From Sediminibacterium ginsengisoli (lineage in GTDB: Bacteria > Bacteroidota > Bacteroidia > Chitinophagales > Chitinophagaceae): a stretch of DNA of 11,012 nt. A program made the translations under genes and the position numbers. The notes under the pieces are model-generated. The model was not told the origin of the DNA. It was given only the letters and a program-made list of their open reading frames with translations, and did no database searches. Location of the stretch: assembly GCA_945860335.1 (NCBI GenBank), contig CAMAQW010000047.1, positions 1-11,012 on the forward strand, written 5' to 3'. How positions within the stretch are numbered: position 1 is the stretch's first letter; every line of letters begins with the position of its first letter. Shown in pieces: positions 6,854 through 11,012 of the stretch.

Positions 6854-8263
6854 ATGAAAATTTCCTTCCACGGAGCAGCACAAACAGTTACAGGTTCAAA
6901 GCATTTAATTACTTTAAATAGTGGTTTTAAAATTTTACTAGACTGTGGCATGTTTCAGGGAATGGGAAGGGAAACACAGGTAATGAATAGTACCCTTGGG
7001 TTTGAAGCAGTAGGGGTAGATATTTTAGTATTATCACACGCGCATATTGACCATTCGGGGCTCATACCAAAACTATATAAAGACGGTTTTAGAGGAAAGA
7101 TTTTTGCTACGCCTGCCACCAAAGATTTGGCAGCGGTATTACTAGAAGACTCTGCAGTTATTCAAAGAGATGATACAAAATTTATTAATAAGCGCAGGGC
7201 TAGACAGGGATTACCGCCCTTTGAAGCGCTCTATGATTTAGAAGATGCTGCAGAAGCTCTTACGCTTTTTGAAGTAGCTGCTTACGACAAATGGACAAGC
7301 ATTGCGCCAGGCGTAGAACTTTTATTTACCGATGCTGGGCATATTATTGGAAGTGCCTCTGTGCATTTAAAAATTACTGAAAATGGTGTAACCAAGCAGC
7401 TTAGTTTTAGTGGTGATATTGGACGTTACAACGATGCTATTTTAAGAGCGCCGGCCGTTTTTCCGCAGGCCAATTATATTATTATAGAAAGTACCTACGG
7501 TAATAAACTCCACGACGAAGTGCACGGTACCCCTGATAGTCTTTTATCTTGGATCGAAAAAACTTGTATTCATAAAAAGGGCAAATTGATTATTCCAGCA
7601 TTTAGTGTGGGTCGTACACAAGAGTTGTTGTATGCGCTTAATCAATTAAGTATCGAAAAAAGACTGCCTCGTATTCCAATTTTTGTAGACAGTCCATTAA
7701 GCAAAGAAGCCACCGAATTGTTAAAAAGATATCCGCAATATTTTAATAAAACCATCCGAAAAATAATGGAGCATTATAATGATCCATTTGATTTTGACGG
7801 ACTTACTTTTATAAGTTCGGTAGAGGAAAGTAAAAGGCTCAATACACTCGACGGGCCATGTGTTATTATTTCGGCAAGCGGCATGGCCGATGCAGGTAGG
7901 GTAAAGCACCATATCATGAATAATATTGGCAGCAGGGATAATACTATTTTGATTGTTGGTTATTGCGAACCAAGGTCACTAGGTGGAAGGCTGTCAAGTG
8001 GCGTAGAAGAAGTAAAAATTTATGGTGAATATTATAAAGTAGGTGCCGAAATTGGCCAGATGCGCAGTATGTCTGCGCATGGTGATTATGAAGATTTGTG
8101 CCAGTATTTGAGTTGTCAAAATCCAGATCTTGTATCGCAATTATTTATAGTACATGGTGACTATGAAGTGCAGCAAGATTTTGCTAAAAGGTTGGAGCGA
8201 AAAGGGTTTAAGGATGTGATTATTCCAGAGATGCACCAAACGGTTCAATTAAGTAATACTTAA
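6854..8263 (+). CDS. Beta-CASP metallo-beta-lactamase nuclease (CPSF73/Ysh1-like)
   Basis: This is a two-metal RNase of the metallo-beta-lactamase/beta-CASP superfamily, whose known members cut RNA in the cytoplasm. It has 469 residues. Lactamase-fold motifs: SHAHIDHSG (61-69; ligands H62, H64, D66, H67), DAGHIIGSASV (160-170; H163) and SFSGDIGR (184-191; D188). The beta-CASP insert spans about 210-390: motif A ESTYGN (E212), PAFSVGRTQELLYAL (248-262) and IISASGMADAGR (338-349). The fold is completed by motif B MSAHGDYEDL (H409) and motif C FIVHGDYEVQ (H435), matched to CPSF73 H396 and H418. All catalytic positions are intact. It lacks the C-terminal domain of RNase J and is closer to the archaeal/TTHA0252 type without KH domains. 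The gene ends with tandem stops (TAA TAA) and is probably last in its transcript. Confidence 0.92.
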   Translation: MKISFHGAAQTVTGSKHLITLNSGFKILLDCGMFQGMGRETQVMNSTLGFEAVGVDILVLSHAHIDHSGLIPKLYKDGFRGKIFATPATKDLAAVLLEDSAVIQRDDTKFINKRRARQGLPPFEALYDLEDAAEALTLFEVAAYDKWTSIAPGVELLFTDAGHIIGSASVHLKITENGVTKQLSFSGDIGRYNDAILRAPAVFPQANYIIIESTYGNKLHDEVHGTPDSLLSWIEKTCIHKKGKLIIPAFSVGRTQELLYALNQLSIEKRLPRIPIFVDSPLSKEATELLKRYPQYFNKTIRKIMEHYNDPFDFDGLTFISSVEESKRLNTLDGPCVIISASGMADAGRVKHHIMNNIGSRDNTILIVGYCEPRSLGGRLSSGVEEVKIYGEYYKVGAEIGQMRSMSAHGDYEDLCQYLSCQNPDLVSQLFIVHGDYEVQQDFAKRLERKGFKDVIIPEMHQTVQLSNT

Positions 8264-8305
8264 TAAACATATAGTTTGTTTAACATATTTGATTAAAAAT
8301 ATGGG

Positions 8306-8356
8306 TTTACCGGTTATTTATTGACCATGACCGATATTTTTTACTATTTTACCGGT
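8306..8356. repeat. Two TTTACCGGT copies spaced 42 bases before the GT87 gene
   Basis: Identical nonamers TTTACCGGT lie at 8306-8314 and 8348-8356, start to start 42 bases (about four helical turns). Each contains the palindrome ACCGGT. The second copy ends four bases before the ATG at 8361. Because ACCGGT is self-complementary, TACCGGT (8308-8314) can also pair with ACCGGTA (8351-8357) across a 36-base loop. The spacing suits a pair of operators for one regulator, but this is inference from two copies only. Confidence 0.4.
8311..8342 (+). terminator. Probable intrinsic terminator after the beta-CASP nuclease gene
   Basis: CGGTTAT (8311-8317) pairs with ATGACCG (8327-8333), giving seven pairs including one G-U, around a nine-base loop. 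Six T follow at 8337-8342. It sits 48 bases after the tandem stops of the nuclease gene and 18 bases before the GT87 start, so it either ends the upstream transcript or lies in the leader of the downstream one. The rest of the 8264-8360 gap is AT-rich, with two AACATAT copies 16 bases apart and an imperfect -7-like CATATTTG at 8284-8291. Confidence 0.5.
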
Positions 8357-8360
8357 AGGC

Positions 8361-9545
8361 ATGGGTCTAATGGTAAAAAATATAATCTCAGGTAATAACA
8401 GAACATTACTAATTAATGTTATTTGGTTTTTATTTCCAATGCTGGCATGCATTGCCGAAATAAGTAGAGGACTAGGTGACATTAATAATTTTCTGATATA
8501 TAAGCAGGTCTTCTGGCATACCATTGAGCAAAAGCATTTGTATTTATCTTATCCTTTAGAATATAGTGACGTTAATCATTACGGTCCACTATTTAGTGTC
8601 CTTATTGCGCCTTTTGCTTTACTGCCCGTTTATATTGGCTGTTTTTTATGGTGTCTTTTAAATGTAGGCTTATTGTTTTACGCAATTAAGCAATTGCCTT
8701 TGCCCGAAAAGAGTATTCTATTTATTTTATTGATTGGTGTATTTGAACTCATAACATCCGTGCATTCGGTTCAGTTCAATCCCATGCTGTGTGGCATGAT
8801 CCTATTAAGTTTTACTGCCATCGAAAAAGAAAAAATTTGGCTTGGGACTTTCTTTATTGTTGTAGGAACACTTATAAAAATATATAGTGTTGTTGGATTG
8901 TTATTTTTTTTATTTACGCCTCACAAGAAAAAATTTATTTATACCGGGATTGTTTGGGCGGTAGTCCTTGTTTGTTTGCCCATGTTAATCTCTTCTCCTC
9001 AATTTATTATTGATTCCTACATCGATTGGTACGAAGTATTACTTGAAAAAAATGGGCAAAATATTGAGTCTAGTATGTTTGCTGGCATGCAAGACATATC
9101 TGTAATGGGTATGATTCGTAGAATTTTTGGTTATTTTACAATGCCTAATATTTATGTAACCCTCCCAGCTGGTATTTTGATGTTACTTCCCATATTTAGA
9201 TTTCAATTATGGAGTGATCTATCATACCGGTTACATTACTTGGCATTATTGCTTATTGGTCTTGTAATATTTAGTTCTTCGGCAGAGTCGCCAACATTTG
9301 TAATTGCTGTTATAGGCTATTTAATATGGCATGTACAGCAGCCTTATAAAGATACGTTTCCGTATAAGGTTTTATTGGTGCTAATGTTGCTGCTCACCAT
9401 TTTTTCGCCCACCGATTTATTTCCAAAATTTATAAGAGAACAGTATATACTCCGTTATTCTTTAAAGGCGCTTCCATGTTTTGTAGCTTGGCTTGCTGTT
9501 GTTTACACACTTTTATTTAGTCAGTTCAAAAACAAATTGGCATGA
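8361..9545 (+). CDS. GT87-like (DUF2029) multi-membrane glycosyltransferase
   Basis: This is a polytopic inner-membrane protein of 394 residues with about ten to twelve hydrophobic segments (for example 14-34, 75-108, 118-136, 160-186, 193-211, 291-305, 310-325, 336-350, 368-387). It has the GT-C layout of family GT87. After the first segment, GLGDINNFLIYKQ (37-49) carries an acidic residue (D40) where GT-C enzymes such as PimE have their catalytic Asp. HLYLSYPLEY and YGPLFSVLIAPFALLP (74-89) match the family's P-L-F-x-P-L-x-x-P segment, QFNPM (138-142) its Q-x-N position, and LIKIYSVVG (171-179) its lysine position. GT87 members use polyprenyl-phosphate sugars as donors on the outer face of the membrane. 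The ATG at 8361 is used; a second one at 8370 is possible. Its stop overlaps the next start (ATGA, 9542-9545). Sugar and acceptor are unknown. Confidence 0.8.
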   Translation: MGLMVKNIISGNNRTLLINVIWFLFPMLACIAEISRGLGDINNFLIYKQVFWHTIEQKHLYLSYPLEYSDVNHYGPLFSVLIAPFALLPVYIGCFLWCLLNVGLLFYAIKQLPLPEKSILFILLIGVFELITSVHSVQFNPMLCGMILLSFTAIEKEKIWLGTFFIVVGTLIKIYSVVGLLFFLFTPHKKKFIYTGIVWAVVLVCLPMLISSPQFIIDSYIDWYEVLLEKNGQNIESSMFAGMQDISVMGMIRRIFGYFTMPNIYVTLPAGILMLLPIFRFQLWSDLSYRLHYLALLLIGLVIFSSSAESPTFVIAVIGYLIWHVQQPYKDTFPYKVLLVLMLLLTIFSPTDLFPKFIREQYILRYSLKALPCFVAWLAVVYTLLFSQFKNKLA

Positions 9546-10465
9546 ATAAATTAGTTGAAATAGTAATTCCTGCGCATAACGAAGAGTATAATATTCCTGT
9601 GATTTATAGTGCCATAAGTGCAGCTTTAGCTGATACAAACTATAGCTTCAAGGTTTTGTTTGTTGACGATGGTAGCACCGATGGAACGCTAGATGCCATA
9701 CAAGATTTATCCAATCATCATGACAACGTATTTTATATTTCTTTGTCACGAAATTTTGGACATCAAAATGCTTTAAAAGCTGGGCTAGACGCTTCTTCTG
9801 CAGGTATTGTGGTTATGATGGATGCCGATATGCAGCATCCGCCATCGTTAATTCCTTCCTTGTTAAAAGCGCATGAAGAGGGATTTGATGTTGTGTATAC
9901 TGTAAGAAAAGACAATGAGCATATCTCTTTTGTTAAAAAGCATACGGCCAATTTGTTTTATAAGTTGATGAACTATTTATCTGAAATTGAAATTGAACCT
10001 GGTTCTGCAGATTTTAGACTGATGAATAGAAAAACCCTTGATGCATTACTTTTAATGCCTGATCAAGAAATATTTTACAGAGGGCTCGTTAAATGGATTG
10101 GGTTTAAGCAAACAAAAATAGAATACGAGCCACAAGCAAGACATACTGGCGTTACAAAATACTCTACAAAAAAAATGTTGAAGTTTGCCATTACGGGTAT
10201 TGCAACCTTTAGTAATAAGCCGCTTTATTTTGCAGCATACATGGGTTTTACTTTTGCTATTTTGTCGGTTCTTTACATACCTTACATTATTTATGCATTT
10301 TATAGTGGTACAGAAGTACATGGTTGGGCTTCTATTGTTGCCACCCTTGCCTTTTTTGGTGGCATTATTCTGATGATGCTTGGTATTGTTGGTATATATT
10401 TGGGTAAGCTTTTTGAGCAAAGTAAAAATCGTCCTCAATATTTAGTGAAAGCAGCCAAATTATGA
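9542..10465 (+). CDS. GT2 family polyprenyl-phosphate glycosyltransferase (GtrB/ArnC/DPM1-like)
   Basis: This 307-residue enzyme probably transfers a sugar from a nucleotide donor onto undecaprenyl phosphate at the cytoplasmic membrane face. The GT-A domain (about 1-215) begins VEIVIPAHNEEYNI (5-18), then FVDDGSTDGTLDA (40-52), SRNFGHQNALKAGLD (69-83) and DADMQHPP (94-101; metal-binding D94/D96 with the QHPP equivalent of QDPP). GSADFRLMNRK (154-164) and RHTGVTKYS (200-208) are typical of the polyprenyl-phosphate branch. Two C-terminal membrane segments (about 227-254 and 264-288) match the GtrB arrangement, and a short basic tail follows. It overlaps the upstream GT87-like gene and the downstream deacetylase gene by ATGA at both ends, which suggests translational coupling. 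The sugar cannot be read from sequence. Family assignment is firm, the exact reaction inferred. Confidence 0.9.
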   Translation: MNKLVEIVIPAHNEEYNIPVIYSAISAALADTNYSFKVLFVDDGSTDGTLDAIQDLSNHHDNVFYISLSRNFGHQNALKAGLDASSAGIVVMMDADMQHPPSLIPSLLKAHEEGFDVVYTVRKDNEHISFVKKHTANLFYKLMNYLSEIEIEPGSADFRLMNRKTLDALLLMPDQEIFYRGLVKWIGFKQTKIEYEPQARHTGVTKYSTKKMLKFAITGIATFSNKPLYFAAYMGFTFAILSVLYIPYIIYAFYSGTEVHGWASIVATLAFFGGIILMMLGIVGIYLGKLFEQSKNRPQYLVKAAKL

Positions 10466-11012
10466 CACCTCAAATTTTAATTAGTTTTGATGTTGAAGAA
10501 TTTGATATGCCACTCGAGTATGGCTTTAATTTGCCACCAGACAAGCAGTTGGAAATAGGATTCCATGGTCTTGAGGCAATCACTCCGCTTTTAAATCAAT
10601 CAGATTTTCGGACCACACTTTTTACAACAGCTAATTTTGCAGATCATTTTTCTTCGTCCATCAAGTATTTGTCAGGTAAGCACGAAATAGCCTCACATAC
10701 TTATTATCATAGTTTTTTTGAAATTGAACATTTGCAAAGTTCAAGATTAAGGCTTGAGCAAATTACGGGTAAGCCAGTAACGGGCCTTCGAATGCCGCGT
10801 ATGAAACAAGTGCCGATGGAGGCAATAAATAATGCAGGGTATGGTTATGATGCGTCTATGAATCCTACATGGCTTCCTGGCAGGTATAATCATTTAAATG
10901 AGCCAAGATCTTATCATATAAAAGAAGGTGTTTTTAGAATTCCGGCATCTGTTTCTTCGGGCTTGCGACTGCCGCTTTTTTGGTTGAGTTTTAAAAATTT
11001 CCCCTACACATA
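10462..11012 (+). CDS. NodB-fold polysaccharide deacetylase-like protein (3' end outside window)
   Basis: The frame opens with ATG at 10462, overlapping the GT2 stop (ATGA), and stays open to the last base, giving 183 residues. It begins MTPQILISFDVEEFDM with no signal peptide or membrane segment, so the product seems cytoplasmic. NodB motifs: SFDVEEF (8-14; D10 as likely catalytic base, E12 or E13 near the metal), HEIASHTYYH (74-83; zinc-type ligands H79 and H83 in H-T-Y-Y-H) and GLRMPRM (108-114; R110 and P112). FRIPASV near 164-170 is consistent with the later strand region. The remaining motifs and the end are not visible. Relatives remove N- or O-acyl groups from carbohydrates; members beside polyprenyl-sugar transferases (ArnD type) act on lipid-linked sugars. 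The substrate is unknown, and a capsule or exopolysaccharide deacetylase is the main alternative. Confidence 0.87.
   Translation, partial: MTPQILISFDVEEFDMPLEYGFNLPPDKQLEIGFHGLEAITPLLNQSDFRTTLFTTANFADHFSSSIKYLSGKHEIASHTYYHSFFEIEHLQSSRLRLEQITGKPVTGLRMPRMKQVPMEAINNAGYGYDASMNPTWLPGRYNHLNEPRSYHIKEGVFRIPASVSSGLRLPLFWLSFKNFPYT

Noticed and set aside
6679..6921. An 80-codon plus-strand frame over the DUF4442/nuclease junction
   Set aside because: It is an out-of-frame shadow of both neighbouring genes; its Leu-rich translation matches nothing I recognise.
8266..8288. Two AACATAT copies 16 bases apart after the nuclease gene
   Set aside because: They are short and AT-rich in an AT-rich gap with only two copies; too weak to call a functional repeat.
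10052..10438. A 128-codon open frame on the minus strand inside the GT2 gene
   Set aside because: It lies wholly antisense to a gene with complete family motifs, has a low-complexity Asn/Lys/Thr-rich product with no recognisable domain, and has no supporting start context.
1..11012. Search for CRISPR repeats, insertion-sequence ends, transposase or phage genes, tRNA or rRNA
   Set aside because: I saw no regularly spaced repeats, no transposase- or integrase-like frames and no recognisable structural RNA; the window is almost fully occupied by co-directional ordinary genes.

Overview
The window is a gene-dense, AT-rich stretch (roughly 40% GC by eye) of a bacterial chromosome, with every supported gene on the + strand. 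It most likely comes from a Bacteroidota member, probably of the Chitinophagales/Sphingobacteriales type. The reasons are: a SecA C-terminus with the Bacteroidota-style variant of the scaffold helix (IDNAWKEHLRAMDDLKQSV), starts without clear Shine-Dalgarno sequences, a TAnnTTTG -7 element before the malic enzyme gene, and a SPOR protein and M20D amidohydrolase of types familiar from that phylum. The taxon is inferred from protein style, not from a marker gene.

Layout: (1) 1-3150 is a closely packed run: the 3' end of secA, deoC, a small exported SPOR-domain protein and an M20D amidohydrolase. (2) 3229-8263 starts after a short gap with a likely promoter. It carries maeB (malic enzyme fused to a phosphotransacetylase-like domain), an MlaE-type lipid-transport permease, a DUF4442 hotdog protein and a beta-CASP metallo-beta-lactamase nuclease, with gaps of only 5-20 bases. 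(3) 8264-8360 is a 97-base gap holding a probable intrinsic terminator and a repeated TTTACCGGT element. (4) 8361 to the window end is an envelope-glycan module: a GT87-like multi-membrane glycosyltransferase, a GtrB/ArnC/DPM1-like GT2 with two C-terminal membrane segments, and a NodB-fold deacetylase cut by the window end. Both junctions in this module are 4-base ATGA stop/start overlaps.

How the genes fit together: the first two regions are mostly housekeeping (protein export, deoxyribose-phosphate catabolism, amide hydrolysis, malate to pyruvate, lipid transport, RNA processing), and their adjacency need not mean shared function. The last three genes form a coherent set. A GT2 could load a sugar onto a polyprenyl phosphate, a cytoplasmic deacetylase could remove an N-acyl group from it, and a GT-C transferase could move the sugar to an acceptor outside the membrane. 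This is the logic of ArnC/ArnD/ArnT and of FlmF2/NaxD/FlmK. It is the most interesting hypothesis here. I see no CRISPR array, insertion sequence, tRNA, rRNA or overtly new defence system.
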